DNA from: Pontibacterium sp964228735
GTDB lineage: Bacteria > Pseudomonadota > Gammaproteobacteria > Pseudomonadales > Balneatricaceae
NCBI RefSeq assembly: GCF_964228735.1
Contig: NZ_CAXRBQ010000086.1
Location: 1-64,000 of the forward strand
Direction of reading: 5' to 3'
Length of the DNA stretch: 64,000 nucleotides
Shown: positions 9,364-18,197 of the stretch, in pieces
Layout of the letters: every line of letters begins with the position of its first letter
Position numbering within the stretch: the stretch's first letter is position 1
Notes under the pieces: generated by a model
The model's input: only the letters and a program-made list of their open reading frames with translations
The model's database searches: none
What the model was told of the DNA's origin: nothing
Position numbers and translations under genes: made by a program

Positions 9364-12012
9364 TCAGTACTGACTGTGTTCGATCATCCGCTGCAGGCGC
9401 CAGAGGGCGTCCCAGGTCTGGCGGATATCGTCCTGCTTGATGGCACGGTTGAGTTCGATGCCTACCACTTCCAGTTCCGGCAGCTCATACAACCCCGCCA
9501 AGCCCAGCAATTGGTGGGAGTGGTGGCGCATGCGTTCTGAACTCCGATCTTCGAATCCCGCCTGCAAACCTTCCAGCTGCTTGATCAATTCCGAATGCAG
9601 CAGATCTTTGCTTATCTGGTAATCCTCCAGCATCTGGCTGCTGGAGACCGGCTCGGCGCTGGCCGGAGTATTCGCCAGCGGCGCCTTCTGGGTGAGGGCG
9701 TTGATCGCGGTTTTAACTTCATGATCATTGATCGGCTTGAGCAATACCTTATTGGCTCCGGCGTGCAGCAGGCGCTGGTGTTCGCTGGCGATCACATTAG
9801 CGGTCAGTGCAACGATCGGTGTATCGCGGTCCTGTTCGCGGATTGCCTCGGTGGCCTGGATACCGTCCACCTTCGGCATATGTACGTCCATCAGGATCAG
9901 GTCAAAGCTCTCTTTCTGCGCCAGACGGGTTGCGTCTTCGCCGTTGCTACAGGTCACCACGTCGGCTCCGGCCTGTTCCAGAATGCGGGTGATCAGCAGG
10001 CGGTTAAAGTCGTTGTCTTCCGCCACCAGGATACGTAGCGGCAGCTCGACACGTTTCTCACTGTATTCGTCGTCCGGCGCTGCAAACTGGTCCGGCAGCA
10101 GGGTGCCCAGCAGGTTGCTGGTGCGGGCCGGCTTACGCAGCACGCTGATGTTTTCCGGCAGCGCCAGTTCCGGCGGCTCACACGCCAGCAGGATCAGCGG
10201 GCCCTGGTACTGGGCGCAAACCATACGCAGCTCGTCGGCAAAAGCGCTGGAGCGGGTGGCGTTGGGTTCCAGCCCCCAGATAATGGCACCGACTTTTTCG
10301 GACGCCTGACGGCGCAGCATCTCCTCGCAGGAGGCGACGGAGATTGGACGTGGCACCAGACGGTTGAGCTGGTTCTTCAGGTTGCGCCGGTTGAGCGGGT
10401 GCTGGTCGAAGATCACTACCTGATCGGTGTGGTAGGTCTGCGGCAATGCCTGTGGTTGCGGGCAGAACAACGGCAGGTAAACACGCACAACGGTGCCCTG
10501 ATCTTCCTCACTCTCCAGGTCGATGGTGCCACCCATCAGCTCGGACAGCAGGCGGGCGATCACCAGGCCCAGGCCGGAGCCACCAAACTTGCGGGTGATG
10601 GAGTTGTCCGCCTGGGTAAACGCCTGGAACAGGTTGCGGATGCGGTTTTTCGGAATGCCTACACCAGTGTCCTCCACCTCGAACATCAGGGTGGTGGTGT
10701 CTTCCGTCTGGCTTTCCAGATACACGCGGATCACCACGTGGCCGTGTTCGGTGAACTTGATCGCGTTGCTCACCAGGTTGGTGAGGATCTGACGGATACG
10801 CATCGGATCGCCGTGCAGCTCTTCGGGGATATCGGTGGCCAGCAGTGGGATCAGTTCCAGCCCTTTGCTGTGCGCTGCCGGCGCCTGCATCTCGATGATA
10901 TCGCTCACCAGCGAGTCGATATTCAGCGGCAGTTTCTCCAGCTTGATGGCGTTGGACTGCAGCTTGGAGAAGTCCAGGATGTCGTCGATGATCGACAGCA
11001 ACAAGGAGGAGGTCTGGTTGATGATGCGGGTGTATTCCTTCTGCTCGGGACGCAGGTTGGTCTCGTCCAGCAGACGGGAGAAACCCAGTACCGAGGTCAG
11101 CGGTGTGCGCAGCTCGTGACTCATCCGGGCCAGGAAGTCGTCCTTGGTACGGTTGGCACCGTCGGCTTTTTTACGCGCGGCGTTGAGGGCCAGGTTCTGG
11201 CGCTCCATATGCACCAGGGTTTTACGCAGCCGGTTGGTGGCTTTGTCTACCTGGCTTTCCAGGGTCTGGTTCGACTCCTGGACGCGTTGTGCCAGTCGGT
11301 TGATACCACGGGACAGGGTCTTCAGCTCGCCGGTGGTTTTGTGCTGCACGCGGACATTGAGGTGGCCCCGCTCCAGTTGCTCGACCACATCGGTGATCTT
11401 CAGCAGTGGGGTGGTAATACGGCGGCCGAATCGCATCGCTAAGTAGAGGGTGACCAGCAGCCCGGTCAGGGCGATGGTGATCCCCTTGAGGATGATCTCC
11501 TGCTGGCGGTGCTGGGTGTGGATACGGGACATCACCACGGCGACCCACCCCACCTGGGTTGGTCGGCTGTCACCCATTTCGGTGTCGCTGAACTCTGGAG
11601 AGTCGAGCACGTCGATACCGGTCGCCATCACCGGTTGCAGGAAGTAGATGTGTTTCTCGGTGATACGCGGGTAGCTCTGGTCCCGGCGGATAGTGGAGCC
11701 GTACTGATCGGCGCGCAGCACCACGTCAAAATCACTGTTGAGGAACACGATATCGGCCACGCCGATATCCTGGTTGGGGTGGCGGATCAGGCTGGCAAGC
11801 ATCTCCTTGTCGTCGGTGATCAGGCCAAATTCGGCGGCGGCTGCCATCAGGTGTGACATGCTTTCGCCACGTTCACGCAGGGCGGTTTCCGCATCTTCCA
11901 ACTGGTTGTGGATAAAGTAACTGCCCAGCAACAGGGTAATCAGCAGCAGCGGCAACAGACTGACAATCAGTACCCGCTGGCGGATGGTTACGTCTTTGAA
12001 ACGGTTCAGCAT
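9364..12012 (-). CDS. BarA/GacS-type hybrid sensor histidine kinase
   Basis: An 882-aa tripartite kinase. Order: TM1 (about 14-34), periplasmic sensor region (35-175), TM2 (178-197), HAMP (198-255), HisKA with phospho-His299 (MSHELRTPL), HATPase with DTGVGIP and GGSGLGLVI, a degenerate receiver-like stretch (520-640), a true receiver with Asp709 (LILMDVHMP) and Lys759, and an Hpt-like end with His833 (HHSHQLLGLAG). The layout is that of BarA/GacS, which feeds a separate response regulator. The upstream binding-protein gene overlaps as TGATG, so this kinase is probably tuned by that ligand-binding protein and not the global GacS. An in-frame GTG one codon earlier is possible. Confidence 0.88.
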   Translation of the reverse strand: MLNRFKDVTIRQRVLIVSLLPLLLITLLLGSYFIHNQLEDAETALRERGESMSHLMAAAAEFGLITDDKEMLASLIRHPNQDIGVADIVFLNSDFDVVLRADQYGSTIRRDQSYPRITEKHIYFLQPVMATGIDVLDSPEFSDTEMGDSRPTQVGWVAVVMSRIHTQHRQQEIILKGITIALTGLLVTLYLAMRFGRRITTPLLKITDVVEQLERGHLNVRVQHKTTGELKTLSRGINRLAQRVQESNQTLESQVDKATNRLRKTLVHMERQNLALNAARKKADGANRTKDDFLARMSHELRTPLTSVLGFSRLLDETNLRPEQKEYTRIINQTSSLLLSIIDDILDFSKLQSNAIKLEKLPLNIDSLVSDIIEMQAPAAHSKGLELIPLLATDIPEELHGDPMRIRQILTNLVSNAIKFTEHGHVVIRVYLESQTEDTTTLMFEVEDTGVGIPKNRIRNLFQAFTQADNSITRKFGGSGLGLVIARLLSELMGGTIDLESEEDQGTVVRVYLPLFCPQPQALPQTYHTDQVVIFDQHPLNRRNLKNQLNRLVPRPISVASCEEMLRRQASEKVGAIIWGLEPNATRSSAFADELRMVCAQYQGPLILLACEPPELALPENISVLRKPARTSNLLGTLLPDQFAAPDDEYSEKRVELPLRILVAEDNDFNRLLITRILEQAGADVVTCSNGEDATRLAQKESFDLILMDVHMPKVDGIQATEAIREQDRDTPIVALTANVIASEHQRLLHAGANKVLLKPINDHEVKTAINALTQKAPLANTPASAEPVSSSQMLEDYQISKDLLHSELIKQLEGLQAGFEDRSSERMRHHSHQLLGLAGLYELPELEVVGIELNRAIKQDDIRQTWDALWRLQRMIEHSQY

Positions 12013-12989
12013 CACTGTTCCGCCTCCTTAAGCGACTGCTCAAGTACTGCCTTGGCAGGGATACGGATGCGCAACCGTTTGGCTGCGGATGGGTTAGTGG
12101 CTACAGAAAAATACATCGGATACTGCGCTGATGGCAATACAAGTTTTTGTAGATTTAGCCGGGTCATCACCTCGCCGGTCTGACGGCCGATCTGTTCGGC
12201 GCTGGAGTAAATGCCGGCTACTGCACCCGCTTCTACGTATTTACGCGAGAAACCCAAGAGCGGCACACGTAGGCGGAACGAGATGTAGAGAATCCACTTG
12301 GCGGTGGTGCGGTTGAAGACCGCCTTGTCCGGCAGGGTCAGGAAAATATCGCTTTTTTCCAGCAGCGGTTGCAGCTTCTTGATCGGGTTCTTGTCCTCAT
12401 CCAGCACTCGGTATTCCAAGGTCAGGCCGGTTTCGTTGAGGGTCTCTTCCAGCAGGGGCAGGTCCCGTGCGGAGAGGTCACTGAACGCAGCACCGATCAC
12501 ATCGGCACGGGGACTGATCAGCCGGGCCAGGCGTAACTGACGATCATAGGGCTGATCCAGGTAGATTGCTGAGATCCGCTTGTGGCGGACCACCGGGTGG
12601 TCTGCGTAGGCGCGCAACAGGGACTGATAACTGCGCCGCGGGATGAAGGTGGCGAGCACCGCCGGCGCATCCTTTGGCAGGTGTTTCAACAGCGTGTCGG
12701 TGGCACGGGAACCCACGCTGATGTAGTAGTCGTAGGGCTCTTTCTGCAGTCTGTTGGGGGAGGCATCCAGTGTATCGGCGGTGATGTTGTCGACGGCGAT
12801 TCCGCTGACTTCATACAGGGTGTTCAGCACCTTCTGATAGCTGGTGGTGCTGTCGCTGAGAATCACCAGCGGACGAGCGGAAGCCTCCGGTGCGACGGTG
12901 ATCAACAGGGTCAGGGCAAACAGCAGCGCGTAGCTCAATCGGCGCAAGATACTGATTGTCCTGATTGGGTTGGGTGGCGCAGATGCCAT
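12012..12989 (-). CDS. Periplasmic ABC-type substrate-binding protein
   Basis: A 325-aa secreted protein with an N-terminal signal peptide (hydrophobic core about residues 18-36, ending near PEASA). The body resembles the ABC transporter substrate-binding family of Pfam PF04392: ISVGSRATDTLL, an extended hinge and a C-terminal SAEQIGRQTGEV segment. No permease or ATPase gene is nearby. It sits between a TonB-dependent receptor gene and a hybrid kinase gene, overlapping the latter by 1 nt. I infer that it hands a ligand signal to the kinase's periplasmic domain rather than serving import. Confidence 0.8.
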   Translation of the reverse strand: MASAPPNPIRTISILRRLSYALLFALTLLITVAPEASARPLVILSDSTTSYQKVLNTLYEVSGIAVDNITADTLDASPNRLQKEPYDYYISVGSRATDTLLKHLPKDAPAVLATFIPRRSYQSLLRAYADHPVVRHKRISAIYLDQPYDRQLRLARLISPRADVIGAAFSDLSARDLPLLEETLNETGLTLEYRVLDEDKNPIKKLQPLLEKSDIFLTLPDKAVFNRTTAKWILYISFRLRVPLLGFSRKYVEAGAVAGIYSSAEQIGRQTGEVMTRLNLQKLVLPSAQYPMYFSVATNPSAAKRLRIRIPAKAVLEQSLKEAEQ

Positions 12990-13018
12990 TTACACAATCC
13001 GTTGTGACAGAGCTGCTC

Positions 13019-15160
13019 TTAATAGAGCAGTTTGAATTCCACGTAGGCGCGGCGATCAAAGTGGTTGTTGGGATAAAACTCCTGATACCGCTCATCCAAC
13101 AGGTTTTGCACGATCAGTTTTACCTCCGCATCGGTGTTGTTCGACAGCGCAAACCGCTTTTTGATCTGCAGGTCTGCCCGGTGATACGCCTTTCGCTCTT
13201 TAGTGCCACTGGTGCCCTCAAACCAACGTGTTGTGCTCATGAAGTAGTAGGCCAGGCTGGCCTGCCACTGATCGGCAAACTGCTGGCTCAGCAGCAGTGA
13301 CACGGTGTCTTTGGGGGCGTAGTGATGGAGCTGGATGGTATCGTCCGGTTTTTTGAAGTACTGACCGTCTACCTCTACGTGCCCATAATTTAGCAGCATC
13401 AGTGTTTCTGGCTGCGGTTTGTATTTTACCTGAAATTCCACCCCGGCGGCGTCATAGAATTCAACATTGCCCTTGGTGATACGGGTGCCGTTTTCCAGAG
13501 AGGCAAGGAACGGGTCGCTGATGATCAGATCCGGGTCGGCGGCAATAAATTCCGAGCGGATCCCGCCGGTGATTTTTTCATAGAACAGGCGGGTGTCGAA
13601 CTGCAGGTTCTGTTCCGGTAGCAGTTTGTAGAAGCCCAGTTCGGTGGTGTCGATCTGGCCGGGTTTCAGGCCTTCTGCCGCAATTGCCTGCTGCTCCAGA
13701 ATGTTATTGCCGTTGGCGTCGTCCTGGCGCAGGTTGTAGGTGTTGTGGCGTTCCAGCAGCGAGGGCATGCGGTAGGCGCGGGTGCGTGCGGCACGTACGC
13801 TGGTGCTGTCGTCAATCAGGTAGTTGAGGGCCAGGCGGGGGGAGAGCCGCCCGTCAGCGATGCTGCCGTCCTCATACATCGCCCCCAGATTCCAGATCAT
13901 CTGATCGGTCTGGTTCCACTGCACATTGGCAAAGACGCGGCCACGCTCTTCGCTGATCCACTCGTCGGTATCCAGCAACACATCACTCTTCGCCTGTTCA
14001 AAGCGGTAGCCCAGACCGCTGATCAGGTGCAGTGATTCGTTGGCGTAATGGGTGTGCTGCAACTCGATATCGTACTGCTCGGTGGTACCGTGTTCGGAAT
14101 CCGGGCGAAAGAAGGCGTCGCTTACACCAAAGGCGCTGGCGTAGGCGGTGGCCGTGGCCAGATCCACCTCAAATTCCCGCGCTAGCCATTCGTTGGCCGG
14201 TATCGGATCGACATTGAGCTTCAGGTAGTTGTGGTAGAAGCTGAGGCGGAACTCGTTCTCATCGGAGGCGGCATGGTTCCATACCAGATACTGGTAATTG
14301 GCGTTGTGATCCCGTGGGCTGGCAATGTTGTCCAGCTCGTCCGCATCGACAATAAAGGTCTCACCCTTGCTGGCGCCCAGCTGCAGATCGATGGTGTCCT
14401 GCAGGCCCAAGGTAGAAGATGCACTCAGATTTACGTACTGGTTTTCCGCACCTTCGTTGTAGATCGGACCGCCGTCATTGGAACTGGCACCTGCCGAAAC
14501 ACGCAGGTGGCCGAAGTCAGTGATCAGGCTATGGCGCAGTTCACCACGCTCTTCGCCCCGGTTGCCGCTCATCACCTTGGCGCTGTTGGTTGGTTCGCTG
14601 AGTGCCGTACGGGTGACGATATTGATCGACCCCAGGAAGGCGTTGGAGCCCTGAGTGGGCACGTTGGAGCCGCGCACCACCTCGATATGGTCGATGTCAT
14701 CCAGCTGCAGTCCGATGGTTTCCCAGGCGACGGTGGAGAGTAGCGGCAGGTAAATACTGCGGCCGTCGACCATCACTTCCATGCGGTTGGGAAAGTTGTC
14801 GCTGACACCGTGGTAGGTAACCCCACTCTGGTTACGGGTGACGTGGAATACCTGCATACCGGGCACCAGGCGAAACAGATCCGCGATCCGGGTCGCGCCG
14901 GAGGCGTCGATCTGTTCCCGGTCGATGACGGTGATTGAGGCGGGGGCTTCGGTCAGGCGTTGCGGCAGACGGGTGGCCGAGACCACTTCCGGGATATCGG
15001 CAAACAGGTCCGCTTCGGTGAATTCGGAGATATCCTCGCTGGCCAAGGCCAACGGACTTGCCAGTGACAGGGATAAAGCACTTAGAGGAGCAAGACTACG
15101 CGCAGAACGCCAGGCCAATAAGAGCGCAGAAACAACAGGTCCAATCTGAGGTCGCGTCAT
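13019..15160 (-). CDS. TonB-dependent outer-membrane receptor
   Basis: A 713-aa receptor with signal peptide (cleavage near the PLALA stretch). It has an N-terminal plug domain (about 55-165; APASITVIDREQIDASGA, VMVDGRSIYLP, IEVVRGSN) and a 22-strand beta-barrel ending in YVEFKLLY with the terminal aromatic residue typical of barrel proteins. Members import siderophores, cobalamin, metals or glycans; the substrate here is not readable. It is the first long gene of the operon, with the binding protein and hybrid kinase downstream, so it may deliver the ligand they sense. Confidence 0.9.
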   Translation of the reverse strand: MTRPQIGPVVSALLLAWRSARSLAPLSALSLSLASPLALASEDISEFTEADLFADIPEVVSATRLPQRLTEAPASITVIDREQIDASGATRIADLFRLVPGMQVFHVTRNQSGVTYHGVSDNFPNRMEVMVDGRSIYLPLLSTVAWETIGLQLDDIDHIEVVRGSNVPTQGSNAFLGSINIVTRTALSEPTNSAKVMSGNRGEERGELRHSLITDFGHLRVSAGASSNDGGPIYNEGAENQYVNLSASSTLGLQDTIDLQLGASKGETFIVDADELDNIASPRDHNANYQYLVWNHAASDENEFRLSFYHNYLKLNVDPIPANEWLAREFEVDLATATAYASAFGVSDAFFRPDSEHGTTEQYDIELQHTHYANESLHLISGLGYRFEQAKSDVLLDTDEWISEERGRVFANVQWNQTDQMIWNLGAMYEDGSIADGRLSPRLALNYLIDDSTSVRAARTRAYRMPSLLERHNTYNLRQDDANGNNILEQQAIAAEGLKPGQIDTTELGFYKLLPEQNLQFDTRLFYEKITGGIRSEFIAADPDLIISDPFLASLENGTRITKGNVEFYDAAGVEFQVKYKPQPETLMLLNYGHVEVDGQYFKKPDDTIQLHHYAPKDTVSLLLSQQFADQWQASLAYYFMSTTRWFEGTSGTKERKAYHRADLQIKKRFALSNNTDAEVKLIVQNLLDERYQEFYPNNHFDRRAYVEFKLLY

Positions 15161-15179
15161 AAATAGGCTTCGAGCGCGG

Positions 15180-15266
15180 CTAGATCCGGGTACCCACGTA
15201 GATAATGATGCCTGTCATTACAATAGCCTCGAGGATGAAGCCGTTATGCGTGAGGATCCAGTCCAT
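15180..15266 (-). CDS. Possible 28-residue hydrophobic membrane peptide
   Basis: A short frame, ATG at 15266 and TAG at 15182-15180, encodes a 28-aa peptide starting MDWILTHNGF. A hydrophobic core follows (IVMTGIIIYVG), long enough to span or embed in a membrane. It ends 19 nt before the TonB receptor start, on the same strand, as expected for the first gene of that operon or for a leader peptide. The ribosome binding site (AAAGTGG) is weak. I do not recognise a family. Existence rests on position and composition only. Confidence 0.4.
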   Translation of the reverse strand: MDWILTHNGFILEAIVMTGIIIYVGTRI

Positions 15267-15530
15267 AACCACTTTGTCAGTTATTATTGAATGGTTGTCC
15301 TAACCGAGCCGCTAACATCCTTCAGCTTTCACAGCGTTATAGCATATCCGCATAACAAAGGGGACCACCCCTCACAGACTCCTTTGTCGACTACCCAGTA
15401 CGGAAACTCGAAACAGCTAGATCTTGGTGGAGTATTGATAAGCATCAGGTAACTGGTTGTAAGCGCTGGACCTGATCGAAATTTGGCCACACTATGCACC
15501 GTTTGGTATCGGTAGTATGGAGCAGTAGAC

Positions 15531-16643
15531 GTGGAATCTTTTCGCTGGGACTCAAGCTTTCTGACGGGTATTAACGAAGTCGATGATCAGCACCACCGGC
15601 TGGTGGATATCATCAACCAGTTTGGTGATCTGCTGGCGGAACAAAACGAAGTAACTACCCTCGCCATGGAAGGATTGCTGCAGGAGCTGATCGAGTATAC
15701 CCACTACCACTTCAGCGAAGAGGAGCAGTTCATGGAGGCGGCGGGTATTGATCCGCGCCACCTGAAACCACACAAGGAAGCCCACAAGCACTTTATTGAA
15801 GAGGTGCTGAACATCCGCAGCGAACTACGCGAGAATGGCCTGGCGTCGGGTGAGCCGGTACTGAAATTCCTCACCCACTGGCTGGCCTACCATATCCTCG
15901 GTACCGATATGTCCATGTCCCGCCAGATTGCCGCGATCCACGCCGGCAGCAGCGGTGCTGAGGCGTTCGATCAGGAGGAGCGCGAACGTGCCACCTCCAC
16001 CGAACCCCTGTTGCATGCACTCAACGGCCTGTTCCAACAGGTCTCCAAACGTAACCGTCAACTGACTGAACTGAACCGCACCCTGGAAGAGCGGGTGGAA
16101 GCGCGCACCCATGAACTGGCTGAAGCCAACGCCCGCCTCGAAGCGATTGCGATGACCGATGCCCTGACTGGCCTGCCGAACCGCCGCCATGCACTGATCG
16201 CCTTCGAACAGGAGTGGTTACGTGCCGACAGTCAGCACAGCCCGATCAGCTGCATGATGATCGATGCGGACGGTTTCAAGCAGATCAACGATACTTACGG
16301 ACACGATGCTGGTGATGTGGTGCTGCAGGAGCTGGCGCATTCCCTGCGTGATTCCGTACGCACCGATGACATTGTTGCCCGACTGGGCGGCGATGAATTC
16401 CTGATCATCTGCCCGGATACCGACCTGGATGATGGCCTGCTGGTGGCCGAACAGGTACGTGCGACTGTCAACGCTATGCGCGTTAAAGCGGGTGACGGCG
16501 AGTGGCATGGCAGTATCAGTGTGGGTGTATCCGCACGCACTAATGCGATGGAAGGGCCGGAGATGCTGATTAAAGCAGCGGATCTGGGTGTGTATAAGTC
16601 CAAGGAGGATGGACGTAACTGCGTTCGGACGGCGGATCGGTAA
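15531..16643 (+). CDS. Hemerythrin-domain diguanylate cyclase
   Basis: A 370-aa cytoplasmic protein that probably couples oxygen or redox state to c-di-GMP synthesis. The N-terminal bacteriohemerythrin domain (1-135) shows the di-iron pattern: DDQHHRL (His21), HYHFSEEE, HKEAHKHF (His81, His85) and AYHILGTD (His121, Asp126). A coiled-coil linker (about 165-205) leads to a GGDEF domain with an intact GGDEF at 286-290. The inhibitory I-site RxxD (Arg277-Asp280) lies exactly five residues upstream, so product inhibition is likely. The start is a GTG with a GGAG site 8 nt upstream. A strong hairpin follows. Confidence 0.92.
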   Translation: MESFRWDSSFLTGINEVDDQHHRLVDIINQFGDLLAEQNEVTTLAMEGLLQELIEYTHYHFSEEEQFMEAAGIDPRHLKPHKEAHKHFIEEVLNIRSELRENGLASGEPVLKFLTHWLAYHILGTDMSMSRQIAAIHAGSSGAEAFDQEERERATSTEPLLHALNGLFQQVSKRNRQLTELNRTLEERVEARTHELAEANARLEAIAMTDALTGLPNRRHALIAFEQEWLRADSQHSPISCMMIDADGFKQINDTYGHDAGDVVLQELAHSLRDSVRTDDIVARLGGDEFLIICPDTDLDDGLLVAEQVRATVNAMRVKAGDGEWHGSISVGVSARTNAMEGPEMLIKAADLGVYKSKEDGRNCVRTADR

Positions 16644-16689
16644 GCTAAGGCAGAGATTTGTAAGAGGTTGTCGCGGCGGGAAATAAAAC

Positions 16690-16721
16690 CTGCAGCGGGT
16701 CACACATCACACCCGCTGCAG
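16690..16721. terminator. Bidirectional hairpin terminator
   Basis: An 11-bp perfect stem (CTGCAGCGGGT at 16690-16700 with ACCCGCTGCAG at 16711-16721) lies between two convergent genes. The T tract is poor on the plus side; on the minus side TTTTATTT follows. It probably serves both genes. Confidence 0.7.
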
Positions 16722-16736
16722 TGAAAGTAGTCTGGC

Positions 16737-16970
16737 TCAGGCTGGCATTGCTTCCAGGCGACGTGCGTAATCAGCGCCAACACGGCAACCGTAAACACCC
16801 ACTTCACCCTTCCAGCGCATCCAGGTGATGAACTCACCGGCTGCTTCAAATGCTTTCACCAATGCAGATTTTTCATCTGCCTGAGCCTGATCAAAAGCAC
16901 CCATAGCCTGCAGTTCAGCGGCAATACGGCGGTCGTCGCAAGCGACGCCAGTGTAAACAGTGTTTTTCAT
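16737..16970 (-). CDS. Small conserved-looking hypothetical protein
   Basis: A 77-aa soluble, mostly helical protein that I do not recognise. It begins MKNTVYTGVACDD and holds two Trp residues around an ITWMRWKG segment and two Cys residues (at about 11 and 62). The start is supported by a GGAGCTGATCT ribosome binding site. It is a single-gene unit flanked by the hemerythrin terminator and a gene-free region. No transmembrane segment is seen. Confidence 0.65.
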   Translation of the reverse strand: MKNTVYTGVACDDRRIAAELQAMGAFDQAQADEKSALVKAFEAAGEFITWMRWKGEVGVYGCRVGADYARRLEAMPA

Positions 16971-17190
16971 AGATCAGCTCCAGACGTTCCCGAAAAAATA
17001 GACCAAAGTATTATACGGACGGGTTTTGCGGTGCACAATAAATTCGTTCAAAAAATCGTCAGGGAAATCCCTGTCAGGGATTGACCGGGGTCAAAGGGAG
17101 AGAGGGTAGCCGTAGTTTGGGTCGAGCCGTAGGTGACACCCAATATTTCAGAGGATAAATCTTGCTTGTCCGGGTGGGGGGGATTGAATT

Positions 17191-17234
17191 GTAGGGCAGC
17201 CTTCAGGCTGCCGGCAGGCTGAAGCCTGCCCTAC
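17191..17234. repeat. 44-bp near-perfect intergenic palindrome
   Basis: Two 22-nt arms face each other without a spacer: GTAGGGCAGCC and TTCAGGCTGCC on the left, GGCAGGCTGAA and GCCTGCCCTAC on the right, with two mismatched positions. It resembles the palindromic intergenic repeats that are scattered in many gammaproteobacterial genomes. It occurs once in this window and differs from the 31-nt family. Confidence 0.75.
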
Positions 17235-17243
17235 AACTGTGGG

Positions 17244-17275
17244 AAATAAAAAGAAAGGGGAGCCTACTGCTCCCC
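17244..17275 (-). terminator. Rho-independent terminator after phnX
   Basis: On the minus strand a 7-bp stem (GGGGAGC with GCTCCCC, 17257-17275) with a 5-nt loop is followed by TTTCTTTTTAT. It lies 31 nt after the phnX stop. Confidence 0.85.
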
Positions 17276-17305
17276 CCGTAATTTCGCACTGAAGCGATCA
17301 ACCAC

Positions 17306-18136
17306 CTAAGGCTGCTCACCGGCAGACAGACGCGCATTGATGTCTTCAATCACTGCTGGCAGGTCGGCCACTGTATCAATCACATAGTGCGCGCCGGACT
17401 GATGGAAACGTTTGTATGCTGCCTGACGTTTCGCTTCCTGCTCTTTGATAGACAGGGCTTCCCAGTCGGCCAGATCCAGGCCCACTTCGTTGCCGGAGAT
17501 CGCAACACCCACGGTCCAGCAACCTGCGTTCAGGCCCTCTTCGATACCGGTCAGGGTGTCGTCTACCTTTACCACTGACTGCACATTCAGAACTTCCAGC
17601 TCCAGCATGTTTTTCAGCGTCATGTGCGGGTACGGACGACCACGTGGTACGTCGGTGGCACAGACGTAAGAATCCGGTTGGTAGCCCTGCTCAGCGGCCA
17701 GAGTGCGCAGATCGGTAATCATCTCCTGACTGTAGCCGGTGTTTGCACCGATCTTGATCTCGTTTTCACGCAGGTAATCAAAGGTCTCGCGTGCTCCCGG
17801 GATCAGGGTCGTACGTTCAGCGATCGCCGCTTTCTGAACCGGGATGAACTGGTCGTACAGCGCATCGATATCAGCTTCAGTTGGCTCGGTACCTTTCACG
17901 TCGATCCATGCCTGACGGATACGTGGCATCGCCAGCAGCGCTGCGATGTGCTCACGCTTCTCCGTACCCATAGGAGCACGGGCTTCCGCCAATGTGATCG
18001 GCACACCGTGCTCTTCAAACAGTCCGCAGAATGCCTTGATTGGCGCCAGAGAACCGAAGTCGATCGTTGTGCCTGCCCAGTCGAAGACTACGGCGGTAAC
18101 AGGACCGGTGTAGAAACGCTGATAACCAAAAGTCAT
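17306..18136 (-). CDS. phnX: Phosphonoacetaldehyde hydrolase
   Basis: A 276-aa HAD-superfamily enzyme that cleaves the C-P bond of phosphonoacetaldehyde to give acetaldehyde and phosphate. The nucleophile is Asp19 in VVFDWAGTTID, the family's own variant of the HAD motif. The Schiff-base Lys60 lies in the cap (APMGTEKREH), 41 residues later, the same spacing as in the B. cereus enzyme (Asp12/Lys53). It follows phnW by 61 nt and is cotranscribed with it; a terminator follows. Length matches the family. Confidence 0.97.
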   Translation of the reverse strand: MTFGYQRFYTGPVTAVVFDWAGTTIDFGSLAPIKAFCGLFEEHGVPITLAEARAPMGTEKREHIAALLAMPRIRQAWIDVKGTEPTEADIDALYDQFIPVQKAAIAERTTLIPGARETFDYLRENEIKIGANTGYSQEMITDLRTLAAEQGYQPDSYVCATDVPRGRPYPHMTLKNMLELEVLNVQSVVKVDDTLTGIEEGLNAGCWTVGVAISGNEVGLDLADWEALSIKEQEAKRQAAYKRFHQSGAHYVIDTVADLPAVIEDINARLSAGEQP

Positions 18137-18197
18137 TTTTTATCCTCTCTGGATCAATATAGTTCGTTGATATTCGCCCGTTATGTACCGTTTGCTA

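Larger units (their letters stand above)
16971..17305. other. Gene-free region with small hairpins, a repeat and a terminator
   Basis: This 335-nt stretch holds the promoter area of the small gene to its left, a short inverted repeat (CAGGGA at 17060-17065 with TCCCTG at 17068-17073), a 44-bp palindrome (17191-17234) and the phnX terminator (17244-17275). I see no gene in it. Confidence 0.6.

Noticed and set aside
10399..11442. Long open frame opposite the hybrid kinase gene
   Set aside because: The kinase gene on the other strand has clear domains; the opposite frame has no recognisable features and is a product of GC-rich codon use.
15201..15221. GATAATGAT ... TCATTAC inverted repeat upstream of the TonB receptor, like a Fur box
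   Set aside because: The half-sites are too far apart for a standard Fur box and the sequence falls inside the possible small peptide frame, so it may be coding.
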